From Owenia fusiformis (taxonomy: Eukaryota; Annelida; Polychaeta; Sabellida; Oweniidae): DNA of 64,000 nucleotides. Shown piece after piece: positions 20,978 through 34,400 of this stretch; the first letter of the stretch is position 1, and each line of letters starts with the position of its first letter. Both the position numbers and the translations under genes were made by a program. The stretch is from NCBI GenBank assembly GCA_903813345.2, contig CAIIXF020000001.1:32156556-32220555 (forward strand), read 5' to 3'. Below the pieces are notes generated by a model. The model was not told where the DNA came from, searched no databases, and saw only the letters and a program-made list of their open reading frames with translations.

Positions 20978-23900
20978 CATGCATTAATTTAAGGATCATA
21001 ATCAAGTGTACAGAGAGGTGATATCTCAAGACTGTCCATATTGCTACCTGAAGCAATGGATGACGATGTGGCACAATGTGATATAATTATGCTCTCTGGA
21101 ACTCTGACAGGCTCTAATTCAAGGAGCGGATTTCTTTTTTGCTTTGGTCCGTACATGTTGATTGACTAGACTGTGACTAGACTAGACCTACATGATTCTT
21201 CTTGTTACAAATGTTAAAATTGATGATTATATGCTACATTTTGTCAAAACTTAAAAATTCGAGAAGGTTGAAAAACCAAAAGTGTACATGTTTTTACAGG
21301 GCAAAGTCATAACATAAACAAACATTTGCATTCATGTTTGAAATTTCAAAGAACTTTTGTGCAATTAAAACTTATAATTTGATTTTTGAATATCGGAAAA
21401 CTTTTTTATCTTAAATGTGAAATTAATTTTTAAATGAAATTTATGGTTGTTGCATGCTATATCCTTGATTTATGGGGAATTTAAAGACTATAGTATGAAT
21501 GGAAATAGTTCCATGTATTATAATTTAGCCAGGGATTTGTTTAGATTTTAAGTTTACAGTGGCAATTTTGCACTGCTACAAAACTTGGATTGTTTTAGAA
21601 GAAAAGTGTGATTACTTTTTTTATAATATTTAGTTTACCCCAAAAATTGTCCTCTGTGTCATTGTTAAACTATTATCCATAAAAACTTGTGATACCATAT
21701 GATTTATAATGTTAATAATTTAAAATTTTGTAAGATACATATTTTATTTAATTTAACACTAAAGGAGGGGTAACATGATCTGAATCAAATGAAATTGAAT
21801 CCAGCCTAATAGTAATGGATAATCTTATGCATTATGTTTGTATGCATATAAAAAACTATTTGGATGTTTATCTTGTGTTTGTGTTAAAGGCCTCATATAA
21901 AGTTTAAACCACTTTGACTTATATTAGAAAATTGGTTGATAAATAAGTGAGAAATGATCTCATCCATGCATGAAAATGATTCAGAGAAAAATGTGTTTTA
22001 AAATTGTATTCCTCATAGAAATCAATGATACAGTAACATATAAAACATAATGTAGTTTTCTTTTCAACCTAGTGTGGTAATTATCATTGGTTTTATAAGT
22101 GCAGCTTATTTAGAATAGATTGACAGAAAAAATTTCAATAAAATTGAGTATTTGGGAAATAAAAAGCTGACAACTTTTTTGAAAAATCTCGAAAATAACT
22201 CAAAATCAGGGAAAATAGTAAACTAATAATAGAAACATATTTTCAAACTTTGCATGGGGCCTTTAAAATATGCTAAATTATATACTGTACTTGTCTTGTA
22301 AGTGGCTGGCCATATTATGGGCATCCTAACCTTGTATTGTATAAGTCTATTGGTGGTATAAATCGCAGCCGGAGTTCTTTCAAACAATGAAAATTTAGCT
22401 CCCCAAGATTTGATGGTTTTGCCCAAATACACTTTCATTTGCCCCCAGGTTCTTCATTAAACACAGACTACATAAGCCAGAACCCATCATTTCTATGAAC
22501 ATGACATCAACTGTGTGATGTCCATTCAAAATTCAAAAATTTTGAGATTGAGTCAACATATTTGTCTTTTGTGAATACCCAGTTCAATTTGAATCATACT
22601 GAATTAACAGAACCAAAACCATATGAAACTATGCATAATGAATATGTGAATATATTTACTGTATTCAAGATCATAGCAAAATGGCTGATAAAATGGTTTT
22701 GTATGACCATTGACGCATTGATATTTTACCATTTTCATACATTTGGCTATTTAAAATATAAAATTCATGATTTTGGTGTCTATTTTCTTTGATGTCAAAT
22801 TGACCAGAGTTTCAGTATATTTGTGCATGCCGTAGTCAACTGTTTGTATTAAATTTTGAACTTGCATGTAATCTGCTATACTATCACTAATATTTATATG
22901 CACGACTCTATTTTCTAAAGATAGATATTTATTTTGAAATACAATGTAAATAAAATATGTATACATATATTTAGTTCTGTGACTTTACACACAAGAAACA
23001 TTGCAAAGTATCAAAATTAACATAGGACTGGTGTTAGGTCCCATTTCTAAACACTCAATTGCATAATTAATTGATTTTTAAATAGTACTTTTTTGGAAGT
23101 TTTTGAAAATGCAGTAGTTTTAAGGTAGATTTTGAAAAGATATGGTAGTTTTGGGGTAGATTTTGAAAAACTAGTTTTGCGTTTTGCGGTAGATTTAAAG
23201 AGCTGATTTTGCATAGGTTTTGACAATTTTCAATGAATAAATAATAAAGTATGTTTTTCTAATACAGCATTCATGGAACTCTTTAATAAACAGACTAACA
23301 ATTTGAACACTTCAGTGTTTTTATTACTACAATAGAACCTGTGGTACATGAACACTGTGTTGACTGATTAGTACACACCAGCTTACTTTGCTAAGTACGC
23401 AATAACCAATGTCACAGACCTGCCGACACCTATTTATTTTCGGGTTGGTAATGGAATATTAAAAGGACAATACAGGAAGACTTAAATTTTTCAGAATTTC
23501 CTAATAATAACGGTATATTTTACGGCAGAAATACGGTTTTTTATTTTACGGCCGTTCTTATATAATGCTCTGGATAACTGCAAAATTTGATCAATCTGAG
23601 TAGCTCTGGAAAGCTCGTTACTGTTTAAGTTGACAGATTATTTAGATAAGATGTAGGCTAAGTTATGGGTTTGTCTTTTTGGTTTCTGTCTGGAGTGAAC
23701 TCACTGTGCTCCTTTCATAGATAGATTGCAGTCGGATTCAATGTCTTTTTAAAGGCAAATATAGAGTGTTCTTTGAAGTATTCCAGATTTAAACTTATAA
23801 GATTTTACTATAACATGTACTATAATACCCAGATACAGATAAAATATTTGGTCCAGTTTGAAGTCCCAAGTTACATTTACTACAATGGAATATGAAGTAC

Positions 23901-24533
23901 CGAATTTCAACATTGAAATCACTTATATATTTTGATTGCCCGGACAATTCGTAAAATCAAATAAACGTGAGATTTGGTGTAAAACTTTTCCCAAATCAAA
24001 TGTAAATGCTATGCTGGAATGGTGGGTAAATGTATTAAGATAGTTTATGAACAGTTTGTGAACAATTTCTGCATCCTAATTTTTCACTTAATAATTTCCA
24101 TATTTGGTCAAACTATGGTACCTTTATTACCTGTACTGTATGGTAACTTTATTGTATCAAGTTACAAGAGGAAACTCCTTCTACAGAGTAATTTGAATGC
24201 AGAGAAGGGAGGGGAAGTGTTTTTGCATGAATTTAGAAATAGACCCCCCCACAGTCACCAAATTCTAGCTATGACAGTGTATTACGAGTCACTTAAAGGC
24301 AAATGAATATCAGCCAGTCAAGTTCATCTATCTTGACACAATGTATAATATTGTGGAGATAGCATCCTTGGTCCAAGGGTATTTCACTTCTTTCCATAAT
24401 TGAATTGAGTAATAAAAAATGAAGTCCTTTGAATGAAGGATGTGCAGATAGAATATACGAGTGTATAATATTTTATTGCCCAAGTGTAGGGCCAATGTAA
24501 AACCCTGCATTGAATTACAAGTGTTAAACATTC
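20978..24533 (+). other. Probable 3' UTR then intergenic sequence
   Basis: T-rich and A-rich sequence with no supported exon. From about 23418 (CAGACCTGCCGACACC), with a mirrored GTTGGCAGGTATGG near 25843 and related ACGGTAGATTTT-like strings at both places, there may be a decayed element enclosing 23.4-25.85 kb. The frame at 24019-24306 has no recognisable features. Confidence 0.4.
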
Positions 24534-25275
24534 AAAGGATTGGTATCGATATGGAGAACTGAATTCAACAGTGTTTTTCTCTTAAACCAGTCATTGAAAA
24601 CATTCTGTAAAAAACATGGTATTTTATGTAATGTTGACTGATTGACAACAATTTAATGCTAAAATTATTTAGAAATATTTTATATAACTGTTTTTGTTAA
24701 CATTTTCTTTTTTTAGTGCAATTGTTTTTGCTCCTTTCTACCAATTCTTGACAATGAAATAAAATGTCTTTCCGAACCTTGTTGGAACAAAATAGCAAAT
24801 ATAACATGTTTTTAGACCTCTAAATATTATAGTTATACATTGTACAAAGGAATTTTTGGTTGATTTTAGAAAAGTATTCAAAAAATTAAAACAAGATCCC
24901 CCCAAAATAGGTAAAAATCAAGAAAAAACTTTTATTTCATTAACAAGATACTTTTTTAAAATCAACCAAACTTTCCTTTGTACAATTACAATATTGAGAG
25001 GCCTAAACGCATTGTGTTTATGTCGTTTTGTTCCGATGAGGTTCGGAAAGATGTTTCATTTCACTCTGGAAACATGATACCAAGAACAAAACAAGTGTTT
25101 GATGTGTTTTCTAAAACAATATAGATGAAAGTATATATATATATTTCAGATTATATTGTTACCATTCAAAAGATGACCATTAAGTTGATGATGTATTAGA
25201 TTTTTAGATTTTTATTAGGACTGGTTTAAGAGAAACATGTGTTCAAAAAGTTCTCCATATCGATACCACTCCTTT
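24534..25275. mobile_element. 742-bp palindromic MITE
   Basis: Almost the whole element is one inverted repeat centred near 24905. The ends read AAAGGATTGGTATCGATATG and, inverted, AAAGGAGTGGTATCGATATG. Internal pairs include CTCTTAAACCAGTC, CTTTCCGAACCT and TACAAAGGAA. It could form a ~350-bp hairpin if transcribed. Target-site duplication is not clear. Confidence 0.8.
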
Positions 25276-28200
25276 AATCTAACTGATGACTAAACTCAAA
25301 TGAACAGAGATATAGGATTTCAATCTCAACAAAATGAAACAATAAGCTAATCTGTTCTGTCATTGCAGTAATATTAATGTCAGGCTAGATTTTAGAGATT
25401 TTAATGTGTTTCAGTCATTCACCATCCTCCGATCACAGGGCTTCAAAATCCAGAATATCTTCTTTCTTTTTACACCCTGCAATAAGCAGTTAGCATTTCC
25501 CCGATTGAGAACTCGCAATTTGATTCATGTGTACATCATCGGTGCATAATTAGATAACGTGACTCAGTTAAATCGGGCACTTCCAAATTGGTTATAGCAG
25601 GGGGGAAGAAGGAGGTACGGATTCTGGACACCTACCTAGGAGGATGGTCATTCACTGGAAGACTGTACAGAAAAATCGAATTATAATGAAATATTTTACG
25701 GTAGATTTTGGTAAAATGATGGTAGATTTTTTACGGTCGTTTTTACGAGAAAAAATGGTAAATTTTTTATGGTAGTTTGTCACTTTTTAATGGAAAAACG
25801 AAGATTTTACAGTAGATTCCCGTAAAAATGTGGTAAGTTGGCAGGTATGGTTGTTGCAACAAACTTAAGGTTCATAGTACCCACTCCAGTAGTTCTGTTT
25901 GGTAATATGTTTTTCAGTTGCACCTTGAGTTACCAGAAGCACTTAAGTTGTAAAGTGATTCTCATATACTGTCAAATGAGAAGGGTACAAAGGTGCACTG
26001 GATGGAGAGTCTATTGAATATAAATCTACAGACCGAAGGAATATGAAAAATCAATTTAAATTCAGTTTACAAAATGAAATGGATTTCTCAACTCCAATAT
26101 GAAGGGTGATCATTGCTAGTATATCAATGATATCACTTTTTTGCAACCCCCTTCCATTTAAGGTCCCCGAGTCATAAATTCAACAAGACAATGTACTTAA
26201 CAAATTTTCTAGTAAAATAGATACAGCTCCAGTATAGCTTTCAAATCAAAGTATTTATTTCATTGTACTATCATCTGTTGGTTTTAATAACAATGTACAG
26301 TTAGTTAAGTATATTTTAACATTTCTACTTTTCTTGAAAGAAAACAGAACTCAGTCTATGATTCTGTGATTAGGCCTATCTGATAAAAATGATAGTTTCA
26401 ATTGTAATTGAAATACTGTAACACAAAATTGTGTCAAGGTCAATAACATCATTGTCTCCCTGAAAATAATAACCATGTCTAAATCTTGTAAAAAGGCATT
26501 TACAAAAAGCAAAATAACCTATATCTTAAACAGAAAAATAACAGAAATGTACATGAACTGTATAAATATCATGTAAAGAAGATTGTTTGCATTTTACTTT
26601 GGTATATACATCATTTTATAAATACAATTGTTATGATCGTAATATACATATTTATATATGAATATCTGGACGGAAATAATTATTTGAAGAGAGTAAAGTG
26701 ACTGTATATCATATGTGGAATGTGATTACATGTAAAACATTGTTATATCACAATGTGTAATATCAGTGCGAGTTTCAGCAGTAGTTCCACTTGGTATGTG
26801 TATTATAGAAAGCTAGCACAATAAAGGAATTACAGAATGCTCACTGGTGTCTAATTTGATACAGTTCAAAAAGGGAGAAATTATCAGAGATTTGACAAGG
26901 GTCAGGTTCTCCAAGTTATTTTAATTCTAGAATATCACAACTGCTTTCAGTTTCATGATATAACAATGGCAATTCAAAAGCAGAGTATTTTTGTGAAATG
27001 GTCAATTACGCTAATCTATATATAGCATATACAATATCGTGATTGTCTGATATAGGTAAGGCAGATCTAAGAGGTAAAATAAGAGATGGAGAGCATGGGT
27101 GAAGTAGAACACCTCTTAATAGGCTCAAGTTGACTTTACACATTATACATGACCCGGAGTGCTCAAAAATGTAAATCTCTAGCAAATAGTTTTTTTCTTG
27201 TTATAATAGGGTATAATCAGTAATAAACATTTGGAAAATGAATAGAAAACATATTGTTGACTTTTTTTTCGCAAGTCTCTTGAACCTGAATGTTAACATG
27301 AATCATTATTTAACCTGTGTTAACAACTTCTCTTGTCACACACACTCTCAGTCTGTGTGAGAAGCTATGTAGTGTTAGCTAACATTCATATTCTACATAT
27401 GCTAAGAAACAAAGTGATGTTTCTTTTTCACAAAAAGGAATGACCTGGTGACTACCACACCACTATTATGACCACTCTAGAAATTTGTGTATATGTTATA
27501 CAGAGTGCACTTGGCAAAATAGAAAGAATATACCAATGACATAAATAAAATAATAAGGTTTTATGACTGTTCAATAAGATATAAAACATTCCCTTGTAAA
27601 ACACATCTATTTAATGAAAATGAAATGATTTTAACAAATGTTAAAATTCAACATATGTATGCACTTATGTTTAGTGTATATGATATAAAATATTTATAGC
27701 TTAAAAAAATATAGTCATTGAACAGTACATGAACACGAGGCATTAACATGCAAAATGTCACCACCTGCCATTTGTTGCCAACCACCAAATGCCAAACTCC
27801 AAACACCATCCAAAATATGTCATCACTTGTGGTGGTGACATAAAGTGATATGCCTAACATTTAACACTACATACACATCACATCTTATTGCACCTTTTAA
27901 CAAATTATTTTTCCATGACGCCCTCATGTCAAGTAAGCCTACTTCCTGTGATGGGCTTTGTATCTATCCAGCTCATGTGTTCTGGTTCTAATAATATGGC
28001 TCCTAAAATCTATTTTTGTGACACTGGACTTGATTGTACATTTGCATATCAGGTAGTTTTTATAAATATCAAAATATTTGCATAGAATATAATGACCAGA
28101 GATTCTAACTTATGCCACCTTTGGGGAAAATGACACTGATTTATATTCATGTACTTCGTTTACATTCCTGATATCAAAGATGAGGGGGAAGTTAATGTTT

Positions 28201-28473
28201 GTATTGTTTTTCTACACCACTAACAGGCTGCTTATGACACTCTTTTGTATATTGAATATATCATCTCTGAGGGGCAAGTTGTAAACTGATTATGTGGTTG
28301 TGGCTACATTTCATGTGACTGGGATGGAAGCAATGGTGATTGTCGATCTTCAATGTACTTCATTTTTATAATTTTTTAAATGTTTTCCTTATTTCTCCAC
28401 TGTTGCATATGGTACAATCATGTTATAGTCTCTCTGGAAAGAAACAAAACAACACACTGTAGAATTGTAGAAA
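25276..28473. other. Intergenic region between the two convergent genes
   Basis: AT-rich. At 25680-25850 there are several ACGGTAGATTTT-like motifs. I see no splice-bounded coding segment. The 3' UTR of the minus-strand gene probably occupies part of the right end. Confidence 0.4.
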
Positions 28474-28476
28474 TTA
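28474..28476 (-). CDS. Putative terminal exon: stop codon right after acceptor
   Basis: The minus strand reads GGCTGTCTTGCAG followed by TAA. The preceding exon ends in phase 0, so the stop would be the first codon of the 3' UTR exon. Acceptor quality is good, but a three-base coding contribution is weak evidence on its own. Confidence 0.35.
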   Translation of the reverse strand, partial: 

Positions 28477-31400
28477 CTGCAAGACAGCCTATTAGATTCA
28501 GGGGACTAACATTTTATTTTATTTCTTATTTTCAGAAAGATATCCTAGACACTAATTGGTCTTATTGTATTGTGTTAAATGACTGGTTTTACTGAGAAAA
28601 CAGCAATTAGCTAATCTTTCAAACGTTGTACCTTAGCTTGCCGTTGCCGTGACACCTCTAGTTCAAAGTTGTTGTCATGCTTGCTGTTCAATGTACTGCG
28701 TATATAGTTGCCATGTGGACCATTTATATGACCATCATCATACATCTTCCTATATGACTCTGCCTGTAAAAATGGGTTTGAATAATGTCATGCAGTACAA
28801 CATATGTAATAACTACAGGATATTTTATGGCATCAAGAAAATATTTGAGAACATTTTAGTACAACTACAAAGAATGGAGTGTTTAATGATAACCCACTTT
28901 CATAGGAAATAGGTAGAGTCACAATTAAATTCCAAATCCAAACACGTACTTAATGTACTATGATGTACTTAATGTACTATGATGTACTTAATGTACTATG
29001 ATGTACTTAATGTACTATGATATGGTTAATGCAACAGTATTCTCACATGTTACATGTCTTCTACAATCTTATATCAATGTGAATTACTGTTACTGTAATA
29101 TTGTGCACAAAATTCAAAAGATAAGGTAAGAAAATTGTGTCAGTTTACACTATAAATTATTTGAAGAGGCTATGAATACTAAAACTGACTGATTGTTTCT
29201 TCCTATTCTATAAGTATTAATCAAAACCATCATTGGCAAAGTTGTCAAATTGTGGAGTTCAGAGTTACAAAATAAGGTCACACACAATGCTTAGTTTTAA
29301 AGCATCTGAATATGGTTCAGTATAGATATATTAAGCTGAAATTAAATGAGGAACTAAATATGAAAAGTCATCATATATTTTGTTATGGTCACATAGGGTG
29401 AGTAGCATACAGTATGTCACACAGAATTCCAAATCTGCAAGTCAATATATTCATAGTTCATAGATGGAATCATTAGTACAATCAACACTATGTTATAAAT
29501 GAGCTAAATTGTAAGGGATCACATCAAAACATCAATACATAACAAGCTACAAAGTAAAAAAACTGACTTAACCCCATACCTTTCCCTAAAATGAAATTCA
29601 ACAGTGACTTCCAAAATAGCTTAATTAATCTGAAGGCAGGAATCAATGTAAGAAATGAAAATAACAGTTTTCCCTAAATACCCAACTTCCGAACCCACTT
29701 CTACCAGTCCCAAATGAAATAAGTAGCAAGGTTGGGTGTACATGGATGCTTTGATGCAATCTCTGAATATAAAATGTGATGAACAAAGAGTAGTGATGAA
29801 ACAGGAGTACAAATATGAATACACACACACACAGGTCACAGTTTAGACAAACCTGTTGCCAAGGTTCATATCGTGAGAAATCTTTATTAGTTTCCCAATG
29901 TGGAGCCTCGTCCTGGAAGCAGCGAACATGTGAAGCTAATTTTGTTGTACTACATTCAATATGAACTTTTACAGGTTTGGAAATATTTTTCGACTCGTCG
30001 CTTTTTCTTCCTGGCTACGCCATTGCATAACTATCTTACATATAAAGCAAAATCTACAAAGCCTTATTTTTGCATGCATATGTACTAATGTAGGCTATCT
30101 ATACATGGCAGGGCTGGCATGGAATGTATTTTTTGTCTGAACTGTCCGATTTTACCTTTGGAAACAGACTTTTAGGACTGCCTTATCATATTCCAATATT
30201 TTTGGAATAAATTGTTTTCTGTAAAGAACAGTTGCTAGCGAACTGGAATAAAAGTAAATCTATAAAAATATACTATATACAAAACTTGTTTTATATGTGA
30301 TAAAGGTCATCAAAAAAAACTCAAAATTCTAAAGGGAAATTCAGAAATTTGTTCCGATTCATTCCATTCCATGCCAGCCCTAATACATGCACATGCAGAA
30401 GTTATATGGTAACAAACTTCAATATAATACTCAAATACTGGCTTGAGGGAACACATTGATGATGGTTTAGAAATGATTGGTGGTGATATTTCAGTATTTT
30501 TTAAGAATCAGTTAACTTAAAGGTAGATTCATTGGATAAGAAACCAAAGAGTACATGTAGAAAAGTTGCAGTTGCAGAGTGCAGACCATAATCTTGGTCC
30601 TGAGGGGCACCATTTTGCTCTTGACAAGAAAATTTTGTCAAATAAAGCTGAATCCAGAATTTGTAGTCTAATCATATATTCTTTTCCATTTAAAATATTC
30701 TTTAATTAAAAACGACATTTTGTGCTTCAAAGTTCAGGGCTAATCTGTGCAAAAGAGTTTAGTATATTAGGAATGGGTTAATTCTTAATAATTTGAAGTG
30801 ATATTGAAATAAATTAAGTTTGTGTTGCATGCATTCAGTGATGACAGATGATGGTCAATAACCAACCTTGGCCTCCTCAGTATTATTTCCTGCACTCTAA
30901 ATGAATAATAATTAAATGCTACAAAATATTTATATTTCATCTAGAATTTCAAGTTCATAAAATGTCATATGATCACATAATTTTATAGCACAAAAATCAA
31001 AATGTGATTTTTGTCTAATAATGGGTTCATGTTAAACTTGGTACAATATTTCAACAGATCAATTTTTATGTTGCCAGCTTCTTGATCAAATACAGGTAAT
31101 TACTGTTATAGTTATACTCCCCAAAACATTATAGCCCAGTGAACATTTTGCGTAGAATGTAATTAATCAGAAAGATCAGAATGACATTTTATACACTGGT
31201 GAATAAGACTCCATAAAAAGCAAACTACATAACAATTAATATATTCCACATTGCTCCACCAAAATATAAAGGACATTTAAAAGCTATTTATCAAGTATTT
31301 AATATTACCTCTCGTCTTGGGTTGAAAAGAGCATCTTCTAAGTTGACTTTTTTGTTCTCAGCTGTGGGTGCCCCACCACCTGCTCTCCCCCAGTAATCTG

Positions 31401-34400
31401 AGAATGCTTCCTGGTGCTGCAATAATATAAAGGAACATTTAGTATTATTATAACAGGCTTGATCTGCAATAATGTAACACAGATAATCATATGCAGCTCA
31501 ATGTATAACCAAATTTTTACCTCATAAAATAGTCAAAACCTGTCAATTTGTCAACTTAATTTATCCTGAAGGTTCAACAGAATAATTACAATCAAGGCCA
31601 TGGAGGAGACTTTATTCTGTTGCATTTAGGCACAAATATTCCGAATATTCCAGAGAATTTTGTACATTTTACAAGTGTTATATTGTGTTAATTGTACCTT
31701 TTGTGAATCTGCTTTATCCTTTATCTTCTCTACCACCCTCTGTCTATATCTGTCCTCAGCTGCCTGTTGTAGCTCATTATGATAAGTAGGTGTGTCTTCA
31801 GTCTTCTGAGGCCTGTAGTTGGCAGCCATCCTGGTGATATCTGAGTGAGGCAAGTGCTGGTCCAGGAGGAATCCAGTGTTAGGATCTCTTAGGGGATTAC
31901 CAACCTTTTTGTCCTTCATCACTGAAGTTATATCTCCAATCTACAGAGGTTAGTGGTATGATATTTAGTTCCTTATTAGGTTTGAATATATTAGTCACAT
32001 TGGGCTACTAAACTATCTACAAGTGTCTATATATTCCTTGATCTCGATGCCCTGTGTTCAGTGTAGATCAGACCAACTCAAAGGTTATGAGGAGATCTCA
32101 AACAAGAAGTATGATAAAGTGGGACAAAGTGGGATAAAGTAAGACATAATGTATTGTTCAAATTACTGGAAATAACTCACAATGACTTGTTTCCTTCTAC
32201 TTACTGGGGCTTGATCGTAATTCTTCCAATCCTGTTTATGTTGCTTCTGCTCAGCCATCTCCTTCTGTAATTCAGTAAGGTATATGCTGGCTGCCAGCTG
32301 CTTCTTCTTGCCATCAGCCGACCCTGCCTCACCTGTGATCTTCTTGAGATTCCCATAAACGTTTGGTTGCACATGTCCCTCTGTGTCCTTTAATGGAGCT
32401 CCTGCACCTGATTTGCCAAAGGGGTCATAAGGAGTAAATGTTTCATCAGCATATTTGTGATGTTTTCGTAGTCGTGGTGACGCCTGATCACTAATTTCTA
32501 CCTCTGAAATTGTTAATTGATAATATCATGCAGGGAGGAATAAAATAAGTAAAATATTAAAAAACCTCATCAGGATAAGCGGTGGAACATTCTTTTAATT
32601 AAGATAGGCTTAATGGGAAAAAATGTTGGGTCTGTCATTATGAAAACCAGTATAGCAAGCCAGATTATTTATTCAAACTTTTTAAATGGTAAAACATACT
32701 TCCATATTCATCTCTCATTAGTGATGACTTGAACTTTGTGTTGACAGTTCCGCTGTCTGTCTTCACAGGGGCCCCCGATCCACCATGGCCCCCCTGTCTG
32801 TGTAGAGCTAGAGACACATCCTGCAGGCAGAAGATTTTCAGTTAAATATAAATGTTTTATTTGCACAGGTTGTAGTGTGTAAAACCCAGATATTCAAAAG
32901 TAGTACCTTTTCTAAAATTGAACAAAGATATATTTCTAATTGTCATTATTTTCATTTAGTACATGTTGTAATATATAGTCTGTACATTGTATATAAATCA
33001 TATTTTGTACAGGGTGATCATTAAATAAGATCAAAAGTAATCTAATTTTTGTAAACATTAATGAATCTGGCTCATTTTCTCACAAAATTTTGATCTAATA
33101 ATTATAAATACACAAAATAAATATCACCCCATTACATTTAATATTCTGCGTTCTATGGTAACCATGGAAACCCAAGTTGAGGGTACCCGGAACAGTAAAA
33201 AAAAGAAAGAAAATATTGTGATTTTTTCTTTCTTAATTGTTTTATACTTTGGTTAACCACCATATTCTGTTACATTCTTATTTTCTCATATGTTCATTTT
33301 AGGTGTTTTATATATTTTTCATTATAAAAACGAATTCAAGTTTACATCCAATTTACACTTGTACACTTAGTTTTCATCAGACCTTGGTGTATACTTCGAT
33401 GTTAACTTTACCTCAAGTAAATAGGTATTTACTAGCAGAAAGTAAACACTGATTTACTAGGTGTAAACTTGACTTAGAATTTGTTAAAAGTGAAACTGAG
33501 TGTAAATTAGACTCAGAAAAATCAAATATTGGTCAAGGTGTAAAATAAGTGTAAACTTGACTGAATCCTAATTCCAAAACGAGGCTTGTGCAATCAAAGC
33601 TGGCTTGGCCATTTTGGTTTTGGTAAGTCTTCACAAAATCCCATAACATCGGCCCTGATACAGTTTTACTTTACTTGATTTTGGTGTTAATTTTACTATT
33701 AGGTATTAGTTATGTATTTGTTCCAGTTTCATAGTCATTGTTCAATTCAATTCAATTCAATTCACTTTATTTCAAATGTTTCAAATACAGTGTTTTACGT
33801 TGACATGAAAAGACACCCCGAGGGGTGTATAAGTTCCATGTTTAACATACAATATAGCATTTATTAAATTAACAGTCAGGTTATATGGAAACAAAAAAAA
33901 AAAATGACAAAGCATAACATGCATCACAATAAAATACAAGTAATAAGAAGAAAGCATTTTCAAAGAAGATCTAATAATGACTTAGCAAATCAAACTTTAA
34001 CTTTCATTCAAATGATTTGATATGTTTAGAATTTTCATTTAGTTATCGATTTTCTTCAGCTTCAAATTTTTCTTCATTCCATTGAATCTTTCTACCTTTT
34101 GTACTTGCCTGCTTGTTTTGATCTTTCCACTACACGTCATATAATTTGACTACCATCTCAATATTTTCACCTGGAATTCATTCTAATCTACATCGTGATG
34201 GCATTATATCCCAAATTGTAATTCAATATGGTTCAGTTTTTTTCGTATAGGTTTTTAGACATACATTTATTAACTTCTTGAAGACTGGCAACTTTTTGGA
34301 AAAATGAAGAAAAAGAAAGAAAAAGTTATTTGTAAAAGAATCTAGAAGTAAGAGAAGGAAGCAAGACCCAATAAATTATAAAGACCCATATTTTATGGGT

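Noticed and set aside
24019-24306. 95-aa plus-strand frame
   Set aside because: No family resemblance, AT-rich composition typical of chance ORFs, no neighbouring exons.
25430-25660. Possible old exon around CTTCAAAATCCAGAATATC
   Set aside because: No open frame with bordering splice sites on either strand. Probably part of a decayed element.
30870-30899. 23-bp candidate microexon (GAAATAATACTGAGGAGGCC...) between exons 17 and 18
   Set aside because: Exons 17, 18 and 19 are phase-compatible without it, and including it breaks the frame with exon 18.
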